From: Stenotrophomonas maltophilia
GTDB lineage: Bacteria; Pseudomonadota; Gammaproteobacteria; Xanthomonadales; Xanthomonadaceae
Reading direction: 5' to 3'
DNA: 15,372 nt
Assembly (NCBI GenBank): GCA_002435595.1
Contig: DJBL01000032.1
Coordinates: forward strand, 1 to 15,372
Shown here: positions 1 to 7,901 of the stretch, piece after piece
Layout of the letters: each line of letters opens with the position of its first letter
How positions within the stretch are numbered: position 1 is the stretch's first letter
Notes under the pieces: model-generated
What the model was told of the DNA's origin: nothing
Database searches by the model: none
What the model saw: the letters and a program-made list of their open reading frames with translations, nothing else
Program-made: the position numbers and the translations under genes

Positions 1-64
1 CCCCGCGCCTGGCGCCGCCTGCCGCGCGCGGGTGGCCCATCCCGGCGATGCCGCCCCGGTCACG

Positions 65-70
65 TACAAT
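65..70 (+). promoter_or_regulatory. Possible -10 element upstream of rlmL
   Basis: TACAAT differs from the TATAAT consensus at one position and lies 78 bp before the preferred GTG start of rlmL. No convincing -35 is found 16-18 bp upstream, so this is weak evidence. The stretch 1-148 otherwise shows no recognisable gene. Confidence 0.3.
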
Positions 71-148
71 GGCGCTCCTGGCGCCTGCGCCGGACCGCTT
101 GCCGTGCCCGTGGGCACCCCCCTTCCGCTGACCTGCGATACCGATCCT

Positions 149-2293
149 GTGAAATTCTTTGTTTCCTGCGCCAAGGGCCTGGAGTACCTGCTCGCCGACG
201 AACTGCTGGCGCTCGGCCTGGACAAGGCCACCGCCACCATTGCCGGCGTCAACGCCGAGGGCGAGCTGCCGCAGGCGCTGCGGGTGGTGCTGTGGTCGCG
301 CCTGGCCAGCCGGGTGCTGTGGCCGCTGGCCGAGTTTGACTGCCCCGACGAAGGCTCGCTGTACCAGGGCGTGTCGGGCATGGCGTGGGAGCAGCACATC
401 AGCCCCGAGCTGACCCTGTCGGTGGACGCGCACGTGTCCGGCACCGAAATCACCCATGCGCGCTTTGCCGCGCAGCGGGTCAAGGACGGCGTGGTCGACA
501 GCCTGCGCTCGCAGGGGCTGGAGCGGCCGTCGGTGAACACCGAGTTCCCGGACGTGCGCATCAACCTGTCGCTGCGTAAGGGCCGGGCCACGATCTCGAT
601 CGACCTGGGCGGTGGCCCGATGCACCGCCGTGGCTGGCGCATGGCGCAGAATGATGCCCCGCTGAAGGAAAACCTGGCCGCGGCCGTGCTGCTGCGCGCC
701 AACTGGCCCAAGATCCACAGCGAAGGCGGTGGCCTGCTCGACCCGATGTGCGGCAGTGGCACGCTGCTGATCGAAGGCGCGCTGATGGCCGCCGACGTGG
801 CCCCGGGCCTGCAGCGTCACGGCAGCATTCCGCCGAGCCGCTGGCTGGGCTTCGACCGCGACGCCTGGAACAGCCTGATGGAGGAAGCGCGCGCCCGCGA
901 AACCGCCGGCCGCAGCGCGCTCAAGCAGGTCATCCACGGCAGCGACGTGGACCCGCATGCGATCCATGCGGCCAAGCAGAATGCCGAGACCGCCGGTGTG
1001 GGCCACGCGATCTGGTTTGGCGTGCGCGACATCGCCGATGTGCAGGTGCCGCCGCAGGAAACCGGCTGCGTGGTGTGCAATCCGCCCTACGATGAGCGCC
1101 TGGCCGCCGACGCGGTGCTGTACCGCCGCCTCGGCGATGCGCTCAAGCGCGCCGTGCCGCAGTGGCGTGCCAGCCTGCTGTGCGGCAGCGCCGACCTGGC
1201 CTTCGCCACCGGCCTGCGCGCCAACAAGAAGTACCAGTTGTTCAACGGCGCCATCGAGTGCGCGTTGATCGTCTGCGATCCCGTTGCCGTGCCGCAGCGC
1301 GAGAACGTGGGCCAACCGCGCGAGCTCAGCGAAGGCGCGCAGATGGTGGCCAACCGCCTGCGCAAGAACATCAAGAAATTCAAGAACTGGCGCGCTCGCG
1401 AGGCGATCACCTGCTACCGCGTCTACGACGCCGACCTGCCCGAGTACGCGGCGGCCATCGACGTCTACGAGGAAGATGGCGGCGCCCGCCGTACCTTCCT
1501 GCACGTGCAGGAGTACGCCGCGCCGGCGACCATTCCGGACGTGGATGTGCGCCGCCGCCGCAACGAGCTGCTGTCGGCCGCGCGCGAGGTGTTCCAGGTG
1601 CCGGCCGAGCAGGTCGCGCTGAAGTCGCGCGAGCGCGGCAAGGGCGGCAGCAAGTACGGTCGTTTCGAACAGCGCGGCGAGTTCGTGCTGGTGCGCGAGA
1701 ACGATGCGCTGCTGCGCGTGAACCTGTTCGACTACCTGGACACCGGGCTGTTCCTGGACCATCGCCCGCTGCGCTGGCACATGGCCCAGGAGGCGATCGG
1801 CAAGCGCTTCCTCAACCTGTTCTGCTACACCGGCGTGGCCAGTGTGCAGGCAGCGGTGGCCGGTGCGGCATCGACCACCAGCGTGGACCTGTCCGGCACC
1901 TACCTGCAGTGGTGCGCCGACAACCTGGCCCTGAACGGCAAGGGCGGCAGCGCGCACCAGTTGATCCAGGCCGATGCACTGGCCTGGCTGGAGGCCGAGC
2001 GGCACCGCTTCGATGTGATCTTCTGCGATCCGCCGACCTTCTCCAACTCCGCCCGCGCCGAAGACTTCGACGTGCAGCGCGAGCACGTGCGCCTGCTGCG
2101 CGCGGCCGTGGCGCGGTTGAGCCCGGAGGGCGTGCTGTATTTCTCCAACAATTTCCGCCGCTTCAAGCTGGACGAGGAAGCGATCAAGGAGTTTGCCGAG
2201 TGCAGGGAGATCTCCGCCGACACCATCGGCGATGACTTCGAACGCAATCCGCGCATCCACCGCGCCTGGGAACTGCGCCGCTACGGCGCATGA
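149..2293 (+). CDS. rlmL: Bifunctional 23S rRNA (guanine) methyltransferase RlmL/RlmKL
   Basis: RlmL-family enzymes make m2G2445 (N-terminal half) and m7G2069 (C-terminal half, RlmK) in 23S rRNA during assembly of the 50S subunit in the cytoplasm. The predicted protein has 714 residues, close to the roughly 700 of E. coli RlmL. A THUMP-like RNA-binding region comes first. The first SAM-dependent domain carries DPMCGSG (198-204) and the catalytic NPPY motif (311-314). The second carries NLFCYTGV (from 556) and DPPTF (627-631). I chose the GTG at 149 because the protein then starts MKFFVSCAKGLEYLL, as in the family. The frame is open back to 32, but those 39 extra residues are low-complexity Pro/Ala/Gly sequence with a possible -10 (TACAAT, 65-70) inside them. 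The stop overlaps the next start as ATGA. The family assignment is very secure; the exact start is likely but not proven. Confidence 0.96.
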   Translation: MKFFVSCAKGLEYLLADELLALGLDKATATIAGVNAEGELPQALRVVLWSRLASRVLWPLAEFDCPDEGSLYQGVSGMAWEQHISPELTLSVDAHVSGTEITHARFAAQRVKDGVVDSLRSQGLERPSVNTEFPDVRINLSLRKGRATISIDLGGGPMHRRGWRMAQNDAPLKENLAAAVLLRANWPKIHSEGGGLLDPMCGSGTLLIEGALMAADVAPGLQRHGSIPPSRWLGFDRDAWNSLMEEARARETAGRSALKQVIHGSDVDPHAIHAAKQNAETAGVGHAIWFGVRDIADVQVPPQETGCVVCNPPYDERLAADAVLYRRLGDALKRAVPQWRASLLCGSADLAFATGLRANKKYQLFNGAIECALIVCDPVAVPQRENVGQPRELSEGAQMVANRLRKNIKKFKNWRAREAITCYRVYDADLPEYAAAIDVYEEDGGARRTFLHVQEYAAPATIPDVDVRRRRNELLSAAREVFQVPAEQVALKSRERGKGGSKYGRFEQRGEFVLVRENDALLRVNLFDYLDTGLFLDHRPLRWHMAQEAIGKRFLNLFCYTGVASVQAAVAGAASTTSVDLSGTYLQWCADNLALNGKGGSAHQLIQADALAWLEAERHRFDVIFCDPPTFSNSARAEDFDVQREHVRLLRAAVARLSPEGVLYFSNNFRRFKLDEEAIKEFAECREISADTIGDDFERNPRIHRAWELRRYGA

Positions 2294-2844
2294 CCGGTAG
2301 CGACCGCATGGACGATCGCCACCTCCACGCCCACGGACTGCTGCTGCGTCCCTTCGAGGATAGCGATGCCGCCGCGTTCGCCACGGCGGTGCGCGAGTCG
2401 GCCGAGGGCATGCGGCGCTGGATGCCGTGGTCCTCGGTGGACTACAAGGACGAACAGGCGTTGCCGTGGTTCCAGGCCTGCCGCGAGGGCTGGGCGGCGG
2501 GCACGGCGTACGAGTACGGCGTGTTCGACCCGGGCACCGGTGCGTTCCTGGGCGGCGCCGGGTTGAACGCGATCCGGCACGATCACCGCTTCTGCAACCT
2601 GGGGTACTGGGTGCGGCAGGCAGGGCAGGGCCAAGGCGTCGCCACCCGCGTCGTGCAGGTGCTTGCGGCCCACGCATTCGGCCCGTTGCAGCTGCAGCGC
2701 GTGGAGATCGTGGTGGCGGTGGGCAACCTGGCCAGCGAGCGGGTGGCGGTCAAGTCCGGTGCGCTGCACGAGTGCGTGGCCCGCAACCGGCTGGTCATCG
2801 ACGACGTGGCTGCCCCGGCGCACGTGTTCTCGCTGGTTCCCTGA
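2290..2844 (+). CDS. GNAT family N-acetyltransferase (RimJ/RimL type)
   Basis: Predicted 184-residue acetyl-CoA-dependent N-acetyltransferase. The N-terminus HGLLLRPFEDSDAAAF is the usual opening of RimJ/RimL-type GNATs. The acetyl-CoA pyrophosphate-binding motif is seen as LGYWVRQAGQGQGVAT (104-119), and the later NLASERVAVKSGA matches the conserved stretch where an Asn precedes the SxRVxxKxGF-like helix. Its ATG overlaps the rlmL TGA as ATGA, so translation is probably coupled and the two genes form one transcript. A second in-frame ATG at 2308 is an alternative start. Family members acetylate ribosomal protein N-termini, other proteins, or small amines and antibiotics; the sequence alone does not choose among these. 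Neighbouring a ribosome-modifying enzyme makes a ribosomal substrate attractive but unproven. Confidence 0.9.
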   Translation: MTGSDRMDDRHLHAHGLLLRPFEDSDAAAFATAVRESAEGMRRWMPWSSVDYKDEQALPWFQACREGWAAGTAYEYGVFDPGTGAFLGGAGLNAIRHDHRFCNLGYWVRQAGQGQGVATRVVQVLAAHAFGPLQLQRVEIVVAVGNLASERVAVKSGALHECVARNRLVIDDVAAPAHVFSLVP

Positions 2845-2858
2845 CGCTGCCGGTCCCG

Positions 2859-2926
2859 GTAGCGCCGACCGTTGGTCGGCTGCCGTTCGCTCGGGCATCG
2901 TGATAGCCGACCAACGGTCGGCTCCC
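2859..2926. repeat. Inverted pair of SMAG/REP-like stem-loops between convergent genes
   Basis: Two perfect hairpins share the same 17-base core: GCCGACC-GTT-GGTCGGC at 2864-2880, and its reverse complement GCCGACC-AAC-GGTCGGC at 2906-2922, separated by 25 bases. The left copy is headed by GTAG (2859-2862), as in the SMAG elements of Stenotrophomonas maltophilia. The pair lies between the stop of the acetyltransferase (2844) and that of the DUF3325 gene (2944), where it could fold into one large cruciform or act as a bidirectional transcription end. No T-run follows either arm, so classical intrinsic termination is not evident. Naming it as SMAG rests on recalled features of that family. Confidence 0.75.
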
Positions 2927-2943
2927 CCCTGTTCGGCCGCCGG

Positions 2944-3279
2944 TCAACGCACGAACAACGCCACCGCCAGCCCGATCACCGGCAATGCCCACGCCAACGG
3001 CGCGATCCAGCGCGGTCGGAACGGGTACAGGCCGAAGGCGATCAGGATGCCGCTGATCGTCATCGCGCCCAGCCACAGCACCGGGCCGGCGGCCCAGCCG
3101 TGGTCCCACACGCACAGCGCGAAGGACAGCGTCAGCAACGCCCAGCCCAGCCAGCGCCACAGGCGCATCCGGGCGGGTGCGGCGGCGGCCTTGCCGTGCA
3201 GGTCCAGCTGGTGCTTGTCCATCGCCAGCGACAACGCGGTAAAGGCCGAGAAACTCACGGTGATGGCCAGCAGCATCAT
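2944..3279 (-). CDS. DUF3325 family small membrane protein
   Basis: A 111-residue, very hydrophobic protein with about four predicted membrane segments: LLAITVSFSAFTALSLA near the start, then LGWALLTLSFALCVW, PVLWLGAMTISGILIAFGLY and LAWALPVIGLAVALFV. The family has no established biochemical role but is typically the last gene after TonB receptor, DUF3649 and PepSY genes in iron-uptake operons, which is the order seen here. I chose the first of two adjacent Met codons (3279) because it overlaps the PepSY stop as ATGA; the second (3276) is equally possible. The motif MDKHQLDLHGK after the first segment would face one side of the inner membrane. The assignment rests on size, hydropathy and context. 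It probably assists the neighbouring reductase, which is inference. Confidence 0.85.
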   Translation of the reverse strand: MMLLAITVSFSAFTALSLAMDKHQLDLHGKAAAAPARMRLWRWLGWALLTLSFALCVWDHGWAAGPVLWLGAMTISGILIAFGLYPFRPRWIAPLAWALPVIGLAVALFVR

Positions 3280-4925
3280 GCGCCCACCTCCGCGCCGGCA
3301 TCCTGCTGGGCCTTGGCGGCCGCTGCGGCAGCGGCCTGCCGCTTCTTCTTCTCGGCGGCACTCAACGCCGGCTGCCAGCGCTGCATGCGCAGGCCGCAGT
3401 AGGCCAGCATCGCGCCGAAGGCGAGCATCATCAGGTCGAAGCCGGCCAGCACCCAGTCGCCATCGCGCAGGGTCACGCCGAGGTGGGCGTGGGTGGTGAA
3501 GGCGTTGACCACCGGAATCAGCGCGAACAGCGCCGCGCCCAGGTACAACTGCCAGGCCCACATCAGGCGCCTGGGCCAGATGAAGGCGGCCAGCAGCGCC
3601 GCGCCCCATGCGTAGAAGAACAGGTTGGCCTCGGCGTCGGCACGCTCGGCCATCTGCAGCGGCAGCAGCCGGTTGCCCCAGAAATAGGCGGCGAAGGCAA
3701 TCGGCAGGCCGGCCACCGCGCCGATGTTGAGCGCATCGACCAGGCGCAGGCCGAAGCCGATCCTGCCGCTCTTGGCGTGCTTGGGGCGTTCCTTGACGGC
3801 CCACAGCACCACGCCGCTGGCCACCATCAGGCAGCCGATCAGGCCGGACAGGAAGAACAGCGCACGCAGGCCCCAATCGGCAAAACGCGCCAGGTGCAGG
3901 CCGTACATCACCCCGCGGGTCTGGGTGGCACCGCCCGAACGCGGGCTGGCCTCGATCAGCGCGCCGGTCACCGCGTTGTACCGCAGCGACGGCGTATCCA
4001 CCGAGAGCCGCTTGCCATCGCGCTGCTGGATGTCGATCACCGCATTGGCCGCGCCCGGGTGGTACAGCGTGAACCCGGCGACCTGCGCCCCCTTCCACTC
4101 GGCACGCGCGGCATCCAGCAGCTGCTGGATCGGCAGTGCGGCAGCGGTGCCTTCGGCCGGGGTCTCGATGTCGGCCAGGCGCGCGAAGGCCTCGCTGAAG
4201 AACGCCTCCTCATCCTTGGGGTAGGCCACGTTCACGCCCCACGGCAGGTACATGAACATCAGGGTGACGATACCGGTGTAGGTGATCATCGCGTGGTAAG
4301 GCAGGGCCATCACCGCGCTGACGTTGTGGAAATCCAGCCACGAGCGCAGGCCCTTGTCCTTGCGGAAGGTGAAGAAGTCCTTGAAGATTTTCTTGTGGGT
4401 GATCACCCCGGTGATGATCGCCACCAGCATGAACATCGCGCAGAAGCCCACCAGGTAGCGCGCCCAGTACACGGGGATGTAATGCAGGTCGAAGTGCAGG
4501 CGGTAGAAGAAGTCGCCGCCGCGGGTCTGGCGTGCGGCCACTTCCTCGCCGGTGCCCGGGTCCACGGTGGCATCACCGAAGCGCCCACCGCCACGGCGAC
4601 GGCGCTTCTCGCCCTCGGCCGGCGGCTTGACCATCGATTCGGGATTGCGCCAGAACATGCGCATGGCCGGGTTGCGCGGGTCGGGCAGGGTGACGTTCCA
4701 GCTTTCGGCCTGCGGGGCCTTGTGCTGCAGGAAGCTGATCGCGCGCTGCGCGGCGACCTCGCTGGAGACCGTGCTGCGCGGCAGCTCCGGGCGCATCCAG
4801 CGGCTGATTTCCTCGCGGTAGTAGCTGGCCGTGCCGGCCATGAAGATCAGCAGCAGCAGCCAGCCGACCAGCAGGCCGGTCCAGGTGTGCAGCCAGGCCA
4901 TCGACTGGCGGAATCCGTTTTTCAT
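3276..4925 (-). CDS. PepSY-associated TM helix protein, putative siderophore-iron reductase
   Basis: Predicted 549-residue inner-membrane protein of the PepSY_TM family, which includes FoxB/PiuB/FpvG-like proteins linked to periplasmic reduction of ferric siderophores. The start at 4925 gives MKNGFRQSMAWLHTWTGLL, the family N-terminus with a conserved His (H13) opening the first membrane helix. A large periplasmic loop with PepSY character follows, then helices such as YLVGFCAMFMLVAIITGVITHKK and MITYTGIVTLMFMYLPW, and four or more further helices in the C-terminal half. Histidines near membrane edges (HTW, HFDLHYIP, HKKIF, DFHN, PYHAM, HLARF) are candidate heme or metal ligands. The C-terminus is an Ala/Lys/Gln-rich tail (AEKKKRQAAAAAAAKAQQDA). 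It overlaps DUF3649 upstream and DUF3325 downstream by ATGA, so the three are probably translated together. A longer in-frame start exists at 5042 but would lie inside the DUF3649 gene. Family confidence is high; reductase activity is inferred. Confidence 0.92.
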   Translation of the reverse strand: MKNGFRQSMAWLHTWTGLLVGWLLLLIFMAGTASYYREEISRWMRPELPRSTVSSEVAAQRAISFLQHKAPQAESWNVTLPDPRNPAMRMFWRNPESMVKPPAEGEKRRRRGGGRFGDATVDPGTGEEVAARQTRGGDFFYRLHFDLHYIPVYWARYLVGFCAMFMLVAIITGVITHKKIFKDFFTFRKDKGLRSWLDFHNVSAVMALPYHAMITYTGIVTLMFMYLPWGVNVAYPKDEEAFFSEAFARLADIETPAEGTAAALPIQQLLDAARAEWKGAQVAGFTLYHPGAANAVIDIQQRDGKRLSVDTPSLRYNAVTGALIEASPRSGGATQTRGVMYGLHLARFADWGLRALFFLSGLIGCLMVASGVVLWAVKERPKHAKSGRIGFGLRLVDALNIGAVAGLPIAFAAYFWGNRLLPLQMAERADAEANLFFYAWGAALLAAFIWPRRLMWAWQLYLGAALFALIPVVNAFTTHAHLGVTLRDGDWVLAGFDLMMLAFGAMLAYCGLRMQRWQPALSAAEKKKRQAAAAAAAKAQQDAGAEVGA

Positions 4926-5245
4926 GCGCCAGCCCTCAGCACGGCGGTACCCGCCCAGAACAGCGCGGTCGGCAGCAGGATGCCCACCCACGCGCGCAGC
5001 GCGGTGCGGGTGGCAAAGGCCCACAGGGCCGCGCACGCGCACAGCACGATGGCCACCAGCATCCCGGTCAACACCGCCTGGCCGCGCGCCATCGGCAGGG
5101 CGACGGCCAGGAACATCGCGCAGGTGGCCGCGAGCGCGTAGCCACCGACGATGGCGGCCAGCGAGCGTGACGCCACCCCCAGCCAGGGGCGGGCGAAGAA
5201 ACTTCCGAAGCGGTCGAACCAGCTGGCGTCAGGCGTGCTGTCCAC
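4922..5245 (-). CDS. DUF3649 family small membrane protein of iron-uptake operon
   Basis: A 107-residue protein with a short polar N-terminus (DSTPDASWFDRFGSFFARPW) and three hydrophobic stretches: SLAAIVGGYALAATCAMFLAV, AVLTGMLVAIVLCACAALWAF and WVGILLPTALFWAGTAV. This matches DUF3649 proteins, which in many proteobacteria sit between a TonB-dependent siderophore receptor and a PepSY protein and are often labelled iron uptake protein. The start is a GTG at 5245; the ATG triplets just upstream are out of frame. Its stop overlaps the PepSY start as ATGA. It is separated from the receptor stop by 118 bp that hold a strong palindrome, so the two may be expressed at different levels. No enzymatic motif is seen. 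A role as accessory subunit of the PepSY protein is inference from gene order. Confidence 0.87.
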   Translation of the reverse strand: MDSTPDASWFDRFGSFFARPWLGVASRSLAAIVGGYALAATCAMFLAVALPMARGQAVLTGMLVAIVLCACAALWAFATRTALRAWVGILLPTALFWAGTAVLRAGA

Positions 5246-5277
5246 GGGGAACCTGCAGTGTCATGTCGATCAACGGA

Positions 5278-5301
5278 CATCACCGGCCGCGGCCGGTGAT
5301 G
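5278..5301. repeat. 24-bp perfect palindrome between receptor and DUF3649 genes
   Basis: CATCACCGGCCG (5278-5289) is followed directly by its reverse complement CGGCCGGTGATG (5290-5301). In the minus-strand transcript it would form a very stable hairpin 62 bases after the receptor stop and 32 bases before the DUF3649 start. No T-run follows, so it is more likely a REP-like processing or stabilising structure, or a partial terminator, than a full intrinsic terminator. Confidence 0.7.
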
Positions 5302-5363
5302 CATGGAATAGTGGCCATCCTTGGCCGTGTCGCTGCACCAGGCAACGTTCCCTTGGAGAGCGG

Positions 5364-7598
5364 TTACAGCTTCCAGCGCAGGTTCAACATCACGTTGCGC
5401 GGCTCGCCCCAGTACACGCCGTTGTAGAAACCGACGTTGCTGAAGTACTTCTTGTCGAGCAGGTTGTTGATGTTGAGCTGGGCCGAGAAATTGTCGTTGA
5501 AGCGGTAGCCGGCGAACACATTGACCAGGTAGAACGCGTCCTGGGTGATGCGTGCCGATTCGGTGCGGCCGCTGGTCAGGTAGTCGGCCCGCGGCTTGGT
5601 GCTGTTGCGGTAGATGCTGCTCTGCCAGTTCACCCCGCCGCCCAGCGACAGCCGGTTCCAGGCACCGCCGGGACGCCAGCTGGTGTTGAGACGGAAGGTG
5701 TCGATCGGGTTGGTGGTGTTCTGGAGCACGCCGGCCTGGTTGCGGATGGTGGTATGGGCAAAGCCGGCCGAGATGTTCCAGTTCTCGGTGATGCTGCCCT
5801 GGGTTTCCACTTCCCAGCCCCGCACCTTGTTGCCCTTGCCGCTGGAGCGGTAGGCATCGGTGCCATCGGGCAGGCTGCCCGGCGCCACCGAGTCGTCGAG
5901 CTCGGCCACGTTGTCCTTCAGGCCCTTGAACACCGCCGCGGAGGCATTGAGGCGGCCATCGAAGAACTCGCCCTTCAGGCCGGCTTCCCACATGTCCCCG
6001 ACCACCGGCTCCAGGTAGTTGTTGTTGCGGTCACGATAGGACTGCGGCTGGAAGATGTCGGTATAGCTGGCGTAGGCGCTGAGCTGCCGGGTGAAATCGT
6101 AGATCAGGCCGAAATACGGGGTAAGCGAATCGTCCGGCTTGTAGCCGCCGCGGGTGGTCCCGCTGCGGTTGCCGGCCGCGTCATAGCGGTAGGTCCAGGT
6201 CCGCGTTTCCCAGCTGCCGTAGCGCGCGCCCAGCACCGCCAGCAACGGATCGGCCAGCTGCAGCCGGGCGGCCACGTAGGCGGCGCGCTGGCGCAGTTCG
6301 TTCTCCGAGGCGATGCGGCCCAGGCGCTGGATCGGCAGCGGTGCAACCTGGCCGGTCCAGTTGCGCCAGTCCGGTACCTGCGCATAGCTGGCCGGATAAT
6401 CGGGGATGTCGATCCCGGGCACCTCGCTGTCGCGCACCGACTGCCCGATGCCGGCGACCAGCTCGTGTTCCTGCCCGAACAGGCGGAATGGCCCACCGAC
6501 GTTGAGGTCGAACACGTTCATCTCGCTGCGTTCGGCGAAATGGCTGACATAGGCGGTGATGCCGGTGCCGTCGGCGCGCGGGTAGCCGGCCGCGCCGTAC
6601 CAGACACTGCCGTCGGTATCGCGCTTGGCGCGGGTGGCGGCGGCCTTGATCGCCCAGCCATTGCCCAGCTGCTGCTCCAGGCGGGCGAAGGTGGTCTTCT
6701 CCACGATCGGCCAGCGGCTCCAGTCCGCCGACAGGTTGGTCGAGCGCGGCAGGTTGGCCGGCGTGCCATCGGCGCCCCAGTAAGGCACCACGCCCCAGGT
6801 GACGCCGGTGGTCTGCGGCGACTGGTAGTCGTAGCCCACTTCCAACAGCGTGCTGTCGCCGAGGTCGGCCTGCACGATGCCGTAGAACACGTCCTTGTCG
6901 AGCGTGTAGCCATCGCGGAACGAATCGCTCTGCTGCTTGGCGGCCACCACGCGCGCGCGCACGCGGCCGTCCAGGGCGACCGGCCCCCCGATGTCCGCCT
7001 CCAGCCGCTGGTTGCCCCAGCGGCCCACGGTGATCGCCGCGCTCATCGCCGTCGCATCGGTGGGGCGCTTGCGCACCATGTTGATGGTGCCGGACGGATC
7101 GCCGGCCCCGGTGGTCAGCCCGGTGGCGCCGCGCACCACTTCGATGCGGTCGTAGATCACGCTGTCGGTGTTGGTCTTGAGCGACCCCCCGAAGGTGTTG
7201 AGCATGCCGTCGATCTGGAAGTTGTTGATGGCATAGCCGCGCGAGATATAGCTGATGCGCTCGCTGTCGGTGACCGACACATGCACGCCGGTGACCTGGC
7301 CCATCACATCGGACAGCGCGAACAGGCCCATGTCATCCAGGCGCTGGCGGGTGAGCACGGTGACCGACTGCGGGGTGTGGCGCAGCGACAGGTCCAGCTT
7401 GGTGGCCGTGCGTGCCTGCTTGACCGTGTACGAGTTGGGGATGTCGCCGTCGGCGGTGACCTTGACCGTGTCCAGCGTGGTCGCCTCGGCCGGTGCGGCG
7501 TCGGCCCGGGCCAACGGCGCGTGGCCGGCGAGGGCAGCGAGCAGGGCGAGGGCGAGCAGCGAGGGTCGGGTCACGGGGCAGGCGGGTGCGGCGGTCAT
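5364..7598 (-). CDS. TonB-dependent siderophore receptor (FhuE/FoxA/FpvA-like)
   Basis: A 744-residue outer-membrane receptor for ferric siderophores, energised by TonB-ExbB-ExbD. A signal peptide spans about residues 1-32 (hydrophobic LLALALLAALAG, ending ARA before D33). The mature protein has a TonB box-like DTVKVTA (43-49) and the plug domain begins near 60. Plug signatures include SLRHTPQSVTVLTRQRL (71-87), RGYAINNFQIDGM (120-132) and RIEVVRGATGL with GAGDPSGTINMVRK (151-177), typical of siderophore receptors. The rest is a beta-barrel with the late motif LNINNLLDKKYF and the ending EPRNVMLNLRWKL. No extra N-terminal STN domain is present, so it is not a sigma/anti-sigma transducer; regulation is better explained by the Fur box upstream. 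I chose the ATG at 7598 because it places the signal peptide at the N-terminus; the frame stays open to 8105 but the added sequence looks non-coding. The siderophore is unknown; hydroxamates are suggested only by overall resemblance. Confidence 0.95.
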   Translation of the reverse strand: MTAAPACPVTRPSLLALALLAALAGHAPLARADAAPAEATTLDTVKVTADGDIPNSYTVKQARTATKLDLSLRHTPQSVTVLTRQRLDDMGLFALSDVMGQVTGVHVSVTDSERISYISRGYAINNFQIDGMLNTFGGSLKTNTDSVIYDRIEVVRGATGLTTGAGDPSGTINMVRKRPTDATAMSAAITVGRWGNQRLEADIGGPVALDGRVRARVVAAKQQSDSFRDGYTLDKDVFYGIVQADLGDSTLLEVGYDYQSPQTTGVTWGVVPYWGADGTPANLPRSTNLSADWSRWPIVEKTTFARLEQQLGNGWAIKAAATRAKRDTDGSVWYGAAGYPRADGTGITAYVSHFAERSEMNVFDLNVGGPFRLFGQEHELVAGIGQSVRDSEVPGIDIPDYPASYAQVPDWRNWTGQVAPLPIQRLGRIASENELRQRAAYVAARLQLADPLLAVLGARYGSWETRTWTYRYDAAGNRSGTTRGGYKPDDSLTPYFGLIYDFTRQLSAYASYTDIFQPQSYRDRNNNYLEPVVGDMWEAGLKGEFFDGRLNASAAVFKGLKDNVAELDDSVAPGSLPDGTDAYRSSGKGNKVRGWEVETQGSITENWNISAGFAHTTIRNQAGVLQNTTNPIDTFRLNTSWRPGGAWNRLSLGGGVNWQSSIYRNSTKPRADYLTSGRTESARITQDAFYLVNVFAGYRFNDNFSAQLNINNLLDKKYFSNVGFYNGVYWGEPRNVMLNLRWKL

Positions 7599-7843
7599 GG
7601 CAAAGGTTCCAGGTGGAAAGTGGCGGCATGCAATCCATTGCGGGCGCGCCCGGGGCGCGGCACCACATCGTTGCCGGGGCGGTGCAGGCACGCCTGCTGG
7701 CCGGTCGGCTTCTTTCCGTGCAGGGCATCGCCGCCATCGGCAACACGCAGGCACGGGATCGGATCTCGGGGGGATGTACACGGGGCGGGCCGGGGACGGG
7801 CGACAGCGGGGTCCGGAGGTCGAGCTGGGCGTACAGCCAATCC

Positions 7844-7862
7844 GTGAATGATAGTCATTATC
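7844..7862. promoter_or_regulatory. Fur box in the receptor/aminotransferase divergent region
   Basis: GTGAATGATAGTCATTATC agrees with the Fur consensus GATAATGATAATCATTATC at 16 of 19 positions, and symmetric A/T-rich repeats continue to about 7866 in an otherwise very GC-rich stretch. It overlaps the predicted minus-strand -10 of the TonB receptor gene and lies 116 bp before the start of the divergent PLP enzyme, so iron-loaded Fur would be expected to repress the receptor operon and perhaps both directions. Confidence 0.9.
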
Positions 7863-7886
7863 ATTTCGTTCGGCAAGTGGCATCAA
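7857..7886 (-). promoter_or_regulatory. Predicted sigma-70 promoter of the TonB receptor operon
   Basis: On the minus strand TTGATG (7886-7881) and GATAAT (7862-7857) are separated by 18 bp and match the -35 and -10 consensus at 4 and 5 of 6 positions. The -10 lies within the Fur box, the usual layout for iron repression. Transcription would begin near 7850, leaving a leader of about 250 nt before the receptor start at 7598. Confidence 0.6.
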
Positions 7887-7901
7887 TGCGTCGTGCGCGG
7901 C

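Noticed and set aside
32..148. N-terminal extension of rlmL
   Set aside because: The 39 residues are low-complexity and the family N-terminus begins at the GTG at 149; a possible -10 lies within the extension.
3483..5141. 552-codon open frame on the plus strand
   Set aside because: Antisense to the PepSY and DUF3649 genes; its Gln/His/Arg-rich composition lacks recognisable motifs.
5151..7847. 898-codon open frame on the plus strand
   Set aside because: It lies antisense to the TonB receptor, whose motifs are unmistakable. The translation is His/Val/Ala/Gly-rich without domains, as expected from the complementary frame of a GC-rich gene.
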